The notes under the pieces are model-generated. The model ran no database searches and was not told the DNA's origin. It saw nothing but the letters and a program-made list of their open reading frames with translations. A stretch of 64,000 nucleotides of DNA, taken from assembly GCA_018267215.1 (NCBI GenBank), contig JAFDYX010000029.1, positions 62,001 through 126,000 of the forward strand. Reading direction: 5' to 3'. Made by a program: the position numbers and the translations under genes. Shown piece after piece: positions 8,403 to 17,566 of this stretch (its first letter is position 1; each line of letters starts with the position of its first letter). Origin of the DNA: Bacteroidota bacterium (lineage in GTDB: Bacteria > Bacteroidota > Bacteroidia > Cytophagales > Cyclobacteriaceae).

Positions 8403-10334
8403 ATGATACGCTTTGACCGATTATTTTCTATAGGCTCAGGAGAGGTACGAACCACCAATTTGCTTTCATTAGTTTTTGCTGGCCTGACAGCCTTACTTGA
8501 TTTTATTTTGATTGTTTTGTTTGGTTGGGGAAATACAACTCCATTTATTTTTTTATTGTCCTTATTATTTCTGTTGGTCGTTGTCCTTAATCAAGTTGGG
8601 TATTATGGCACAGGGCGATTACTTTTTTGCTTACTGCCGGTGTGGTTTCCGTTCTTTATATCTATTTATGGAAAAATCGAAAACCCCAATCTATCATACA
8701 TAGCTTATTTTGATGTCAGGTATATATTGTTGACTACTGCCATTGCTCCCCCTCTTATTTTTGATACCCAAGAGCGGTGGAAAATTTCGATTTGCCTAGC
8801 ATCTACTTTTTTTTGTCTTTTTTTCTTTGATCCAATCAATAATTGGTTGGGTATCGGCTTCTACCAAAGAGGCTTTGAGGCCACATCGTACTACTATATT
8901 AATTACATAGTTTTTATTTCTTTTATTGCTTTAGTTTCAGGGGCTTTCATTCTAAAATGGCGGTATGTGCGAGCGCATGACGAGATGCTTAAAAGTTTGG
9001 ATGAAAACGAAAAAATAAATATTGACCTGAAGGAAAAAAACAGAGAGCTTCAGAATCTTACTAACGAAACGGAGGCGCAGAATGAGGAGATACTCCAACA
9101 GCAGGAGGAAATGATGACTAACCAAGAGATGCTTGCCACCGCCAACCAATTAATTTCAGAACAAAAGCATAAGCTGGAGCAGTATAACTCCGAGCTGGAA
9201 AAACTGGTAGAAGAAAAAAGCGGAGACTTGGCCAAGACCAACAACGAACTGGTGCAGACTAATAGTGAGCTGCGGCAGTTTTCCTTTAACGTATCTCACA
9301 ACCTGCGCGGCCCTGTGGCCCGCATTTTGGGTTTGACCAACCTGCTGAACGATAAACTGAAACCGGAAGAACTACCCCAGGCAATTTCATACATCCAAAC
9401 GGCAGCCTCCGATCTGGATGCGGTGCTAAAAGATCTTTCCACCATTATAGATATCCGCAATGAACTGTACCGTGTTCGCGAAAAAATTAATTTAGATGAC
9501 AGTTTGGTGCAAGCGCTGAAAATGATCGGGTCTGATGCTATTACCAAAGTTAAACTCCATACTGATTTTTCAAAGGCACAACATATATTCGGTATCCGGC
9601 CAATGGTTCAAAGCATTTTGTATAACCTGATTTCGAATGCCATCAAATACCAATCGCCCGATCGTGAGCTGGTCATCACGGGAAAATCGTGGACACACCA
9701 CGACCAAGCTATCGTTGAGATAAGAGACAATGGATTAGGAATAGATGTGAGCAGGTTTAAAGACGATATATTTAAATTGTACAAACGCTTCCACACACAC
9801 GTGGCAGGCAAAGGCATGGGTTTGTATTTGGTGCGCTCGCAGATGCAAATTATGAATGGGCGGGTGGAAGTGGATGGAGCCGTGAATGAAGGTACTACCT
9901 TCCGGTTGTACTTCCCCATCCCTACAGATGCCGACAAACAGATTTTTTTTGAAAACGAATCGGCACAATTATACTACGATGCTTTCATCAACACCACATT
10001 TATTATCTGGAAAAAAAATGTAACCAGTTCTGAATATCGGGAAGCATTTGATTCCATGATGAACTCATTGCGCAAATACAATACACCAGGGTGGATTGCA
10101 GATCTTCGCCAGCAGGGAACGATCCCTCCGGACGATCAGGCTTGGTTCGTTAAGAACGTGTTATCTGTGGCCGCCTCAAATGGATTGAAACGAATAGGTG
10201 CTGTGGGCTTCCATGATCCGGTGCGCAAAGATTATTATGAACGGATGGTTGAGAAGACAAAAGAATTTGGAATTGAGCTTCGTGTTTTTACAGAAATTCA
10301 GCCTGCTATTCTTTGGATGAAAAATTTTGATTGA
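8403..10334 (+). CDS. Membrane sensor histidine kinase with C-terminal STAS-like domain
   Basis: A 643-residue kinase. Residues 1-190 hold about six transmembrane helices, followed by a long charged coiled coil (about 195-290, rich in E, Q, N and L). The HisKA box FNVSHNLRGPVARI contains the phospho-acceptor H299. The HATPase part has N box NLISNAIKY, G1 IRDNGLGI, F box FKLYKRFH and G2 GKGMGLYLV. After the kinase core, about residue 515 onward, there is a further ~125-residue alpha/beta domain resembling STAS/SpoIIAA-like domains of Bacteroidota. No response regulator gene is adjacent, so it is an orphan kinase. The ligand is unknown. The downstream gene menA follows after 22 bp. Confidence 0.9.
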   Translation: MIRFDRLFSIGSGEVRTTNLLSLVFAGLTALLDFILIVLFGWGNTTPFIFLLSLLFLLVVVLNQVGYYGTGRLLFCLLPVWFPFFISIYGKIENPNLSYIAYFDVRYILLTTAIAPPLIFDTQERWKISICLASTFFCLFFFDPINNWLGIGFYQRGFEATSYYYINYIVFISFIALVSGAFILKWRYVRAHDEMLKSLDENEKINIDLKEKNRELQNLTNETEAQNEEILQQQEEMMTNQEMLATANQLISEQKHKLEQYNSELEKLVEEKSGDLAKTNNELVQTNSELRQFSFNVSHNLRGPVARILGLTNLLNDKLKPEELPQAISYIQTAASDLDAVLKDLSTIIDIRNELYRVREKINLDDSLVQALKMIGSDAITKVKLHTDFSKAQHIFGIRPMVQSILYNLISNAIKYQSPDRELVITGKSWTHHDQAIVEIRDNGLGIDVSRFKDDIFKLYKRFHTHVAGKGMGLYLVRSQMQIMNGRVEVDGAVNEGTTFRLYFPIPTDADKQIFFENESAQLYYDAFINTTFIIWKKNVTSSEYREAFDSMMNSLRKYNTPGWIADLRQQGTIPPDDQAWFVKNVLSVAASNGLKRIGAVGFHDPVRKDYYERMVEKTKEFGIELRVFTEIQPAILWMKNFD

Positions 10335-10356
10335 TGTGCCCTAAGTATTACCGCTC

Positions 10357-11247
10357 ATGCTAAAACCCTGGATAGAAGCATTTCGGCCTCGCACGTTGCC
10401 ACTGTCACTTTCCTGCATTGGCATGGGTGCTTTTTTAGCGGCTGCTCAAAATCAATTTAACGGCACATTATTTTTTCTGTGCTGCCTTACTACTGTTTTT
10501 TTACAAGTGCTCTCTAATCTGGCCAACGACTATGGCGATACTGTTAACGGGGCTGACCACGCCCAACGCAAAGGGCCGTTGCGCGCAGTGCAGTCTGGCG
10601 TTATCAGTGAAGCGCAGATGCGCAAGGCCATTTTTATTTTTATTATCCTATGCTTAGCCAGCGGGGTAGCATTGCTTTACTTATCATTTGGCTGGCAAGT
10701 ACAACATCTTCTTTTTTTTCTGATGCTCGGCTTACTTTGCATTGTGGCCGCCATTGCTTATACCATGGGTAAAAAGCCTTATGGCTACAGCGGACTGGGC
10801 GATCTGTCAGTATTAATCTTTTTTGGTTTCGTGGGTGTTATCGGTTCGCAGTATTTGTTTACCAAAACATTTTTTTGGATACAAATTTTTCCGGCACTGA
10901 GCTGTGGGTTCTTTTCTATGGCCGTGCTGAACATCAACAACATTCGTGATATAGACTCAGACCGCAGTGCGGGGAAATATTCTATACCCGTCAGGGTTGG
11001 CAAAGAAAAAGCTATCGGCTATCATTGGTTTCTTTTGAGTGCCGGTCTTGTGTGTGCGGTATTGTTTGTCGTGCTTGATTACCAATCGCCCCAACAATTT
11101 TTATTTCTGCTGGCCAGTCCGTTGTTTTTTTTAAACGGAATGAACGTGGCTACGCGGCCGTCAGAAAAACTAGATCCCATGCTAAAACAAATGGCACTGG
11201 CAACACTGCTGTTTGTGGTGCTCTTTGGAGTGGGCAACCTGATTTAA
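10357..11247 (+). CDS. menA: 1,4-dihydroxy-2-naphthoate polyprenyltransferase
   Basis: Attaches the polyprenyl tail to DHNA in the membrane, giving demethylmenaquinone. The 296-residue protein has eight or nine membrane segments and both UbiA-family Asp-rich prenyl-diphosphate motifs: NDYGD (residues 57-61) and NNIRDIDSD (194-202), the latter followed by AGKYSIPVRVG, which is typical of MenA. The next pathway step, UbiE/MenG, is encoded at 36.3 kb. It lies 22 bp after the histidine kinase gene, so the two may be cotranscribed. Confidence 0.93.
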   Translation: MLKPWIEAFRPRTLPLSLSCIGMGAFLAAAQNQFNGTLFFLCCLTTVFLQVLSNLANDYGDTVNGADHAQRKGPLRAVQSGVISEAQMRKAIFIFIILCLASGVALLYLSFGWQVQHLLFFLMLGLLCIVAAIAYTMGKKPYGYSGLGDLSVLIFFGFVGVIGSQYLFTKTFFWIQIFPALSCGFFSMAVLNINNIRDIDSDRSAGKYSIPVRVGKEKAIGYHWFLLSAGLVCAVLFVVLDYQSPQQFLFLLASPLFFLNGMNVATRPSEKLDPMLKQMALATLLFVVLFGVGNLI

Positions 11248-11341
11248 AGCTTCCTAACAAAGATCAGCAGACAAGGTGACACAAATCACGCTGGATTTTA
11301 CTATTAAATTTCCTACCTTCGGTCAATCTTAAAATACAACT

Positions 11342-12196
11342 ATGAAAAAAATTCTTGTTCCCGTAGATTTTTCAAAGACATCTAATATTGCTTTTGATGT
11401 GGCCTTTGATATTGCCAAAAAAGACGGAGCCGATTTGATTGCCCTGCACGTAGTGGAAGAGATCACGAAAGACTCATACCGCATTACCGGAGAGTGGAGC
11501 AAAGCCAATTGGGAAGACCGGATTTTTACATTCGAAATGATGAAAAAATCTAAAGCACAACTCGAAAAATTAGTGAAAGACCCTAAATACGATGCAGTTA
11601 GAATTAACGGTGAACTGCGCATGGGCAACCCCTACCACGGCATCACTACTATTATTGCCGAACAAAAAGTTGATCTTATTGTAATGGGCACCAAAGGCCA
11701 CACTAAATTGAGTGAAATGGTAATAGGTACTAATACAGAAAAAGTAGTGCGCCACTCCAGTTGCCCGGTGTTGACGGTGCAAGGAAAGCCGGCCACGACA
11801 GATTTTAAAAATATTGTTTATGCCACGGGTATGAACCCGGAAGAAGAAGTGTTTTCCAGAATGATCAAGCGCACCCAGCAGATTTACAATTCTACCATTC
11901 ACTTAGTGCGCATCAATACGCCTGCCGATTTCAGGCGCGATCGCGTGGTGATGGATGCCATGCAGAAATTTGCCAAAAAACTGGGGCTGAAGAACTACAC
12001 ACTTAATATTTACAACGACATATCGGAAGAAGACGGTATTATCTATTTTGCCGACAGCATTAAGGCCGACCTGATAGGTATGGCAACACATGGCCGCACC
12101 GGCTTTGCCCACGTTATGGCCGGAAGCATAGCCGAAGATGTAGTAGGCCGATCGGCCAAATGCCCGGTACTTACTTTTGTCGTCAAACACAAATAG
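11342..12196 (+). CDS. Tandem universal stress protein (two Usp domains)
   Basis: 284 residues made of two UspA-like domains, about 1-142 and 150-284. Each ends in an ATP-binding type loop: [15 protein letters not shown] in the first (intact G-x2-G-x9-G-T) and [15 protein letters not shown] in the second, where the first glycine is replaced by alanine. Cytoplasmic; Usp proteins bind ATP and aid survival under stress, with no fixed reaction. The upstream region has TACCTTCG at 11314, a weak -7 candidate only. A strong terminator follows. Confidence 0.9.
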   Translation: MKKILVPVDFSKTSNIAFDVAFDIAKKDGADLIALHVVEEITKDSYRITGEWSKANWEDRIFTFEMMKKSKAQLEKLVKDPKYDAVRINGELRMGNPYHGITTIIAEQKVDLIVMGTKGHTKLSEMVIGTNTEKVVRHSSCPVLTVQGKPATTDFKNIVYATGMNPEEEVFSRMIKRTQQIYNSTIHLVRINTPADFRRDRVVMDAMQKFAKKLGLKNYTLNIYNDISEEDGIIYFADSIKADLIGMATHGRTGFAHVMAGSIAEDVVGRSAKCPVLTFVVKHK

Positions 12197-12214
12197 AGAG
12201 AAGGCATCAACAAC

Positions 12215-12246
12215 AAGGCCCCGTATATCGGGGCTTTATTTTTTAT
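12215..12246 (+). terminator. Intrinsic terminator after the universal stress gene
   Basis: GCCCCG, 5-base loop, CGGGGC, extended by flanking A/T pairs and followed by a T-rich run (TTTATTTTTT). Confidence 0.85.
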
Positions 12247-12264
12247 CTTTACAAAGTAATCGGC

Positions 12265-13044
12265 ATGAAAAACTATTACTTTGTTTTGGGGGTAAGTACG
12301 CAGGCTACAGAGGCTGACATTAAGCAAGCCTACCGGCAATTGGCCATGCAGTTTCATCCAGATAAAAACCCATCTCCACAGGCGGAAGCTATCTTCAAAG
12401 AAATCAATGAAGCGTACGAAGTGCTGAGCGATGGCAACCGCAAAGCGGTGTACGATCAGTTGTTGAATGGCGTTGCCACCGATGCACCTACCAGGCCGGT
12501 TCATCGCGACCCGCGCTACCGGCAGCGAGCCCGCCCTACAGCCCAGCGAAAGCCCACGCGAAGAGAAGAAATTTTAGCCATGATGGCCGGCTACCTCCGG
12601 TATGCAATTATGGTTTCACGACTTACGCTATTATTTTCAGTTGTGCTGATTGCCGACTACTCACTTCCCCGTACACAAACCACAGTTCAAATTACTTCGC
12701 GCAATACAGATGGAAGATCATTGAAGTTTGACATGCAAGACGGACGGACGGTGATAGTCAACCTGCAGGCTGCCCGCAATCTGGTTAAAAAGACACAACT
12801 GATCATTAATCGCTCTGCTTTATTTGCTGTGCCGGTCAGTCTGGAAGACGGGCAAACCCACGACCGGGTGCCGATAGAAATTTCTATTTATGGTAATTTT
12901 ATTTTCTGGCCCTTTATATTGTTAGTTTCATCGCTGGTCGGAACTTTTTATTGGAAGGGTGTTGAATTTCGGTTTAATGCCGGAGTTGTCAATGCAATTT
13001 TATTTTTATTGACGCTGATATTTTTACAAGTGCATAAATTTTAA
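12265..13044 (+). CDS. J-domain membrane protein (DnaJ-like co-chaperone)
   Basis: 259 residues from the ATG at 12265; an upstream in-frame extension to 12160 would run through the terminator and is not believed. Residues 2-65 are a J domain with the essential HPD at 31-33, which stimulates DnaK ATPase. A basic Pro/Arg-rich linker (about 72-105) follows, then one hydrophobic helix near 115-135 and two or three at about 210-258. The middle (about 135-205) is a small beta-rich region likely outside the membrane core. No zinc-finger or client domain of true DnaJ. Probably recruits DnaK to the membrane; the client is unknown. It is 7 bp from the SUI1-family gene. Confidence 0.85.
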   Translation: MKNYYFVLGVSTQATEADIKQAYRQLAMQFHPDKNPSPQAEAIFKEINEAYEVLSDGNRKAVYDQLLNGVATDAPTRPVHRDPRYRQRARPTAQRKPTRREEILAMMAGYLRYAIMVSRLTLLFSVVLIADYSLPRTQTTVQITSRNTDGRSLKFDMQDGRTVIVNLQAARNLVKKTQLIINRSALFAVPVSLEDGQTHDRVPIEISIYGNFIFWPFILLVSSLVGTFYWKGVEFRFNAGVVNAILFLLTLIFLQVHKF

Positions 13045-13051
13045 AAAACTG

Positions 13052-13399
13052 ATGGCAAAGAAGAACGAATGGAAAAACAGAGAAGGCGTGGTATATTCCA
13101 CTAACCAGAATTTTCAATACGATTACGCTGGTAATGAGGAAATGGAAACACCCCCTCCGCATCAACAAAATCTGCGGGTTGTTCTCGACAAAAGCGGGCG
13201 TGCAGGAAAACAAGTAACACTAATTACAGGTTTCATAGGCAAAGCCGATGATTTGGAAACACTCACCAAGTTGCTGAAAACGAAATGCGGGGTGGGTGGT
13301 TCTTGTAAAGATGGCGAAATTATTTTGCAGGGCGACTTGTGGGAAAAGGTAGTTCAGGCACTTATCAAAGAAGGTTATAGAGCTAAAAAAATCGGATAG
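13052..13399 (+). CDS. SUI1/eIF1-family translation factor (YciH-like)
   Basis: 115 residues. The C-terminal ~75 residues match the SUI1 fold: RVVLDKSGRAGKQVTLITGF, then LLKTKCGVGGSCKDGEIILQG, as in bacterial YciH, which inhibits or proofreads start-codon selection on the 30S subunit. The N-terminal 35 residues are polar and variable. It starts 7 bp after the J-protein gene and is probably cotranscribed. Its role here is inferred from the family only. Confidence 0.9.
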   Translation: MAKKNEWKNREGVVYSTNQNFQYDYAGNEEMETPPPHQQNLRVVLDKSGRAGKQVTLITGFIGKADDLETLTKLLKTKCGVGGSCKDGEIILQGDLWEKVVQALIKEGYRAKKIG

Positions 13400-13431
13400 T
13401 TTTTATTTGCAGTCATTCTTAGCTCTTTTAT

Positions 13432-13463
13432 TGAAATAAAAAACCCGGAGCTTTCACTCCGGG
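13432..13463 (-). terminator. Intrinsic terminator of ahcY
   Basis: Read on the minus strand: CCCGGAG, loop of 6, CTCCGGG, then a T-rich run (TTTTTTATTT). The plus-strand side lacks T's, so it serves ahcY rather than the SUI1 gene, though both end nearby. Confidence 0.85.
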
Positions 13464-13524
13464 CACTCTCAGTTTGCAAGCAGAGAGATAGCTTTTAGTA
13501 CACCTACGCTAATGCTTCGATGTA

Positions 13525-14832
13525 TTAATAGCGGTAGTAGTCGGGCTTAAACGGCCCCGCTACATTTACGCCAATGTATTTTGCTTGTTCGGGTGTGAGC
13601 ACATCCAATTCTACACCAATTTTCTTCAAGTGAAGCTGGGCAACTTTTTCGTCCAAATGTTTGGGCAGCATATATACTTTGTTTTCGTATTTGCCAGCGT
13701 TTGTCCAAAGTTCAAGTTGGGCAAGTGTTTGGTTAGAGAATGAGTTGCTCATCACAAACGAAGGGTGGCCTGTGGCACAACCTAAATTCACCAAACGGCC
13801 TTCGGCCAATAAAATAATTTCATTGCCATTCTTCAAAGTATAAAGATCAACTTGAGGTTTCACTTCATCTTTTGATACAGTATTTTTGTTTAGCCAAGCT
13901 ACATCAATTTCGGTATCAAAGTGGCCGATATTACAAACGATGGTTTTGTCTTTCATCATTTCAAAATGCTTGCCTTGTATGATGCCGAAGTTACCTGTTG
14001 TCGTAACAACGATGTCAGCTTCTTTTACAGCATTGTCCATTTTCTTTACAGCATAGCCATCCATGGCAGCTTGCAAGGCGCAGATAGGGTCAATCTCAGT
14101 TACAATGACACGTGCACCGGCACCGCGCAACGAAGCGGCAGAGCCTTTGCCTACATCGCCATAGCCGGCCACTACGGCAACTTTTCCGGCCATCATTACA
14201 TCGGTAGCTCTGCGGATAGCATCTACCAATGATTCTTTGCAGCCGTATTTGTTATCAAATTTTGATTTGGTAACAGAGTCGTTAATGTTGATAGCAGGCA
14301 ATGGAAGTTTACCATTGTGTTGACGCTCAATCAAACGGTGAACGCCTGTGGTAGTTTCTTCTGAAATTCCTTTGATGTTAGCAACAAGTTCAGGATAACG
14401 GTCGAGCACCATGTTGGTGAGGTCGCCACCGTCATCTAAAATCATGTTCAACGGTTTGCCGCCTTCAAACGCATGAAGTGTTTGCTCGATGCACCAGTCA
14501 AATTCTTTTTCGTTCATTCCTTTCCAGGCAAATACAGGTGTGCCTGTAGCAGCGATGGCAGCCGCAGCATGGTCTTGCGTAGAGAAGATGTTGCACGAAC
14601 TCCAGCTTACTTCTGCGCCCAGTTCTTTGAGGGTTTCAATCAATACGGCAGTTTGAATGGTCATGTGCAAACAACCTGCAATGCGTGCGCCCTTCAAAGG
14701 TTTTTTGGTGCCAAACTCTTCGCGGATGGCCATCAGCCCTGGCATTTCGGCCTCGGCCAGTTTAATTTCCTTGCGGCCCCAGGCAGCCAGCGACATGTCT
14801 TTTACTTTGTATGAAATTTTTTCAGCAACCAT
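13525..14832 (-). CDS. ahcY: Adenosylhomocysteinase
   Basis: Hydrolyses S-adenosylhomocysteine to adenosine and homocysteine, using tightly bound NAD, and so keeps methylation going. 435 residues, normal length. HMTIQTA (56-62) is part of the substrate site, [15 protein letters not shown] (about 184-198) carries the conserved Lys/Asp/Asn, GYGDVGKG (223-230) is the NAD-binding loop, and the chain ends in the typical KPDYYRY. It has its own terminator and a -7-like box upstream. No SAM or SAH riboswitch was recognised in the short leader. Confidence 0.97.
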   Translation of the reverse strand: MVAEKISYKVKDMSLAAWGRKEIKLAEAEMPGLMAIREEFGTKKPLKGARIAGCLHMTIQTAVLIETLKELGAEVSWSSCNIFSTQDHAAAAIAATGTPVFAWKGMNEKEFDWCIEQTLHAFEGGKPLNMILDDGGDLTNMVLDRYPELVANIKGISEETTTGVHRLIERQHNGKLPLPAININDSVTKSKFDNKYGCKESLVDAIRRATDVMMAGKVAVVAGYGDVGKGSAASLRGAGARVIVTEIDPICALQAAMDGYAVKKMDNAVKEADIVVTTTGNFGIIQGKHFEMMKDKTIVCNIGHFDTEIDVAWLNKNTVSKDEVKPQVDLYTLKNGNEIILLAEGRLVNLGCATGHPSFVMSNSFSNQTLAQLELWTNAGKYENKVYMLPKHLDEKVAQLHLKKIGVELDVLTPEQAKYIGVNVAGPFKPDYYRY

Positions 14833-14859
14833 ATTATTTATATTTTTTCAATGAGTGCG

Positions 14860-14867
14860 CAAAGATA
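14860..14867 (-). promoter_or_regulatory. Likely -7 box of the ahcY promoter
   Basis: TATCTTTG on the minus strand, 28 bp before the ahcY ATG, a perfect TAnnTTTG. No good TTTG is found 19-21 bp further up. Confidence 0.5.
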
Positions 14868-14902
14868 ATAGAAAGGATTGAGAAGGCAGTTTTTCTAGAT
14901 GG

Positions 14903-15982
14903 TCAGGCCATAAACTGGGCAATCAACCGATGGAAATGGTGTGTGCCCTGTTCGCGCGTAACGGAATATCGCCCATGGTCATAAAAACGGGAACGGATTC
15001 CTTTTTGAACATTTTGTACGATTTCTTCATCTTCCATCTCCACTTTATGCAAGTCGCCACCTGCACCTTGCCGCAGTTTGCTCTCATCCCACACATAAGA
15101 TAAAAACGATACTTTCGTTTCGCTGACGCTGAGCGGCTGAACAATATTGACAGAAAGCCCCCACGGATAAAAATTGAACATCAGGTTAGGAAATACCCAG
15201 AAATAATAGCTGGCTATTTTTTTTCCATAGTCGGGCGAGGAGGGAGGTAAATCAAATATCAATTCTCCTTCTTTGGCAATGCCTACCTGCAAACTGGAGT
15301 GACTGAAAAGTTCTACGGAATAATTGCTGTAATCAATAACGGAGTTTAAACCGCTATGAACAAACGGGATATGAAACCCTTCGAGATAATTTTCGCAGTA
15401 CAAGGCCCAGTGGGCATGGATGTGATAATCTTTCGATAACTCCGGATGAAACACAAACTCCAGGAGAGGCAGCCAGGCCAAGCGTTCCATCATAGGTGCA
15501 AAAAATTCGTTGGCGTTGAGCTTACCGGTGAGTGATGTAAACAGCCATTTACCCCAGGTGTGCAGCGGCAATTGGTGGAGATCATCGGCAGCGGTTGGAA
15601 AATTTTTTACTTCTTTAAATTCGGGCATAGATAAAAACCGGCCGTCCAAGTGAAACCTGCGACCATGGTATTGGCAGCGGATGTCGTTGCGTTGGCAAGG
15701 CTTTTCTACGAGCAGGTTGCCGCGGTGGGTACACACATTAGATATACAGTACAACTTTTCATTTTTATCGTGTGACAGCAGAAGAGGTTCGTTTAAAAAA
15801 CTCGGCAGCAGATTTACCGGAGTAACCCAGCCTTTTTCTTTTACCTGATCTGTATCTCCGATGAAGTGCCAGCATTTCGAGAATATTTTTTCTTTCGAAC
15901 GCTGAAAGTATTCTTCTTTCAGATAAAAAGATGTGGGCAAAGTTTGCGCCAGCGAAATATCATTGTCAATAAATAAATCCAT
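14903..15982 (-). CDS. Rieske non-heme iron oxygenase (ring-hydroxylating type alpha subunit)
   Basis: 359 residues. The N-terminal Rieske domain binds [2Fe-2S] through C84-x-H86 and C103-x2-H106. The C-terminal catalytic domain shows the mononuclear iron motif ENYLEGFHIPFVH (197-209), giving H204 and H209 plus a likely acidic third ligand near 320. Such enzymes hydroxylate or demethylate aromatic or quaternary-amine substrates with O2; the sequence alone does not tell which. No ferredoxin or reductase gene is next to it. It lies 57 bp after the SanA-like gene in a run trmH-sanA-this gene, all on the minus strand. Confidence 0.9.
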   Translation of the reverse strand: MDLFIDNDISLAQTLPTSFYLKEEYFQRSKEKIFSKCWHFIGDTDQVKEKGWVTPVNLLPSFLNEPLLLSHDKNEKLYCISNVCTHRGNLLVEKPCQRNDIRCQYHGRRFHLDGRFLSMPEFKEVKNFPTAADDLHQLPLHTWGKWLFTSLTGKLNANEFFAPMMERLAWLPLLEFVFHPELSKDYHIHAHWALYCENYLEGFHIPFVHSGLNSVIDYSNYSVELFSHSSLQVGIAKEGELIFDLPPSSPDYGKKIASYYFWVFPNLMFNFYPWGLSVNIVQPLSVSETKVSFLSYVWDESKLRQGAGGDLHKVEMEDEEIVQNVQKGIRSRFYDHGRYSVTREQGTHHFHRLIAQFMA

Positions 15983-16039
15983 GAGGGCTCTTTTATTTCA
16001 CAAATTACAAAAAATTAAGAGTAGGCGATGGGTGTTTTC

Positions 16040-16693
16040 TCAGAGAGGCAGGTGCTCCTTTTCGCCCAGATGACGGGGTGCCGTGCTGAGCACATATAAA
16101 TCCAGCACAGCTTTAGTGCGCGCCAAATACTCGCGCACATATACCTGAAACGGGATTTCGTTTTCCGGCTCACGCGCCACTAAGGCAACGGCATCAATAT
16201 GATAATACCGGCTGATGAACAATGCCCGGTAGCTGTGGAAAGATTGGGTGATGATGGTGATTTGATCTTGTCCGAATATTTCTTTGCTGCGCACAATGGA
16301 ATCAAGTGTGCGAAGCCCTGCCAGGTCGAGTGTGATGGCACTATCGGGCACTTGTAGTTTGATCAAAGCTTTTTTCATTTCCAGGGGCTCGTTGTAGTAG
16401 CGTGTCCGGTTGTCGCCACTCAAAATAAAGTGCGATACTTTCCCTTGATGATACAGCTCTGCGGCAGCTTTGATACGGTTGGCAAAGAATGGATTGGAGG
16501 TGCCGTTTTTTAATTTACTGCTGGTGCCCAGCACCAGCGCCACCTGCCGTTTAGGAAAACTGCGCATGTCGGTCAGCACCTTGTCGCGTGTGCTGGCAAT
16601 TACCCACCAGTTGGCAAACGCCACCAACACCAGTGCGCTCAAGCAAAAAACAATCAACACACGCCATAGGGCAGGCCACCACTTCATAGACAA
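16040..16693 (-). CDS. SanA/YdcF-like DUF218 membrane protein
   Basis: 217 residues with one N-terminal membrane helix (about 8-29) and a DUF218 domain outside it: LGTSSKLKNGTSNPFFANRI is close to the E. coli SanA pattern, followed by FILSGDNRTRYYNEP. SanA affects envelope permeability to vancomycin at high temperature; its reaction is not known. The gene is 23 bp downstream of trmH and probably in one transcript with it. Confidence 0.85.
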   Translation of the reverse strand: MSMKWWPALWRVLIVFCLSALVLVAFANWWVIASTRDKVLTDMRSFPKRQVALVLGTSSKLKNGTSNPFFANRIKAAAELYHQGKVSHFILSGDNRTRYYNEPLEMKKALIKLQVPDSAITLDLAGLRTLDSIVRSKEIFGQDQITIITQSFHSYRALFISRYYHIDAVALVAREPENEIPFQVYVREYLARTKAVLDLYVLSTAPRHLGEKEHLPL

Positions 16694-16716
16694 TTAGATT
16701 AAAGCAATTTGTAAAA

Positions 16717-17394
16717 TTACTTAATCGAGCGGAGAAATTCTTGCTCGATCAGGTCTGACCTGCGCACGACTTTACGATACCATTGTAGCTGAATAGCTTC
16801 TTTCTCTTCAGGAGTTAATGCCCATGCTGCCGATGAATTTCTGACTTTTGTTAACAATACATTTAAACAAATGGCAGCGCTTACAGAAATATTAAAACTT
16901 TCGGTAAAGCCATACATGGGGATGAACACCTTTTCGTCAGCTAATTGCAGGGCGGTATCAGAAGCCCCGTGCAGTTCGTTGCCCATTACAAGCGCCAGCT
17001 TTGTGTCAATCGGTACCTCGTCTATCGGTATGCCGTCTGGAGACGGATCGGTTACCAATATTTTGTAGCCCGATTCGCGCAGTTTGCGAAAACAGATTTC
17101 TGTATTGTTAAAGCCTTTCATTTTGTAACGGTGCATATCTATCCATTTGTTGGAGCCTTTTAATACTCTTTTGTTGGTGCCGTATTTGTTTTCGTGTTCG
17201 ATGATGTGGATGTCTTGCAAGCCCATGCACTCGGCAGTGCGCACCGTGGCGCTGGCGTTTTGTGATTGGAAAATATCTTCCAACACCAGCGTAACATAAC
17301 GTGTGCGGTGGTTTAGCACACGCTCGATAAATGCTTTCTTGTGTTCTGTAATGTATTGCCCTAAGTGGCGAGTCAGCGCTTCGCGGGTAGTCAT
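16717..17394 (-). CDS. trmH: TrmH-like tRNA 2'-O-methyltransferase (probably Gm18)
   Basis: A 225-residue SPOUT methyltransferase. The knotted SAM-binding region is clear: LVMGNELHGASDTALQLAD, then IPMYGFTESFNISVSAAI, which hold motifs 2 and 3. An early Arg-rich patch and NATVRTAECMG-like motif 1 (here ASATVRTAECMGL) precede it, and a C-terminal helix tail follows as in TrmH. It would methylate the 2'-OH of G18 in tRNA with SAM; a different target nucleotide in this family is possible. It is divergent from ppc. Confidence 0.9.
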   Translation of the reverse strand: MTTREALTRHLGQYITEHKKAFIERVLNHRTRYVTLVLEDIFQSQNASATVRTAECMGLQDIHIIEHENKYGTNKRVLKGSNKWIDMHRYKMKGFNNTEICFRKLRESGYKILVTDPSPDGIPIDEVPIDTKLALVMGNELHGASDTALQLADEKVFIPMYGFTESFNISVSAAICLNVLLTKVRNSSAAWALTPEEKEAIQLQWYRKVVRRSDLIEQEFLRSIK

Positions 17395-17566
17395 TTAAAA
17401 TTGATGGTAAGGGTAAAGTTTTTTATGGTCTATCAGATGAAAGGCACAAGTTTCGTAAACAAAAATTGTCATTTCAAACCATTGCGCCAAAAGGAATCGG
17501 AGTGTTTCATTGTTGAAGTCAAATAAGACGTCTATTTTTAAGACCATTATTTTTTTAGAAGAACCC

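Noticed and set aside
12160-12264. Longer start for the J-domain gene
   Set aside because: The extension crosses the end of the universal stress gene and a strong terminator; the J domain itself begins at ATG 12265.
14833-14902. SAM or SAH riboswitch before ahcY
   Set aside because: The gap is only 70 bp, A/T-rich and shows no multi-stem fold beyond a -7 box.
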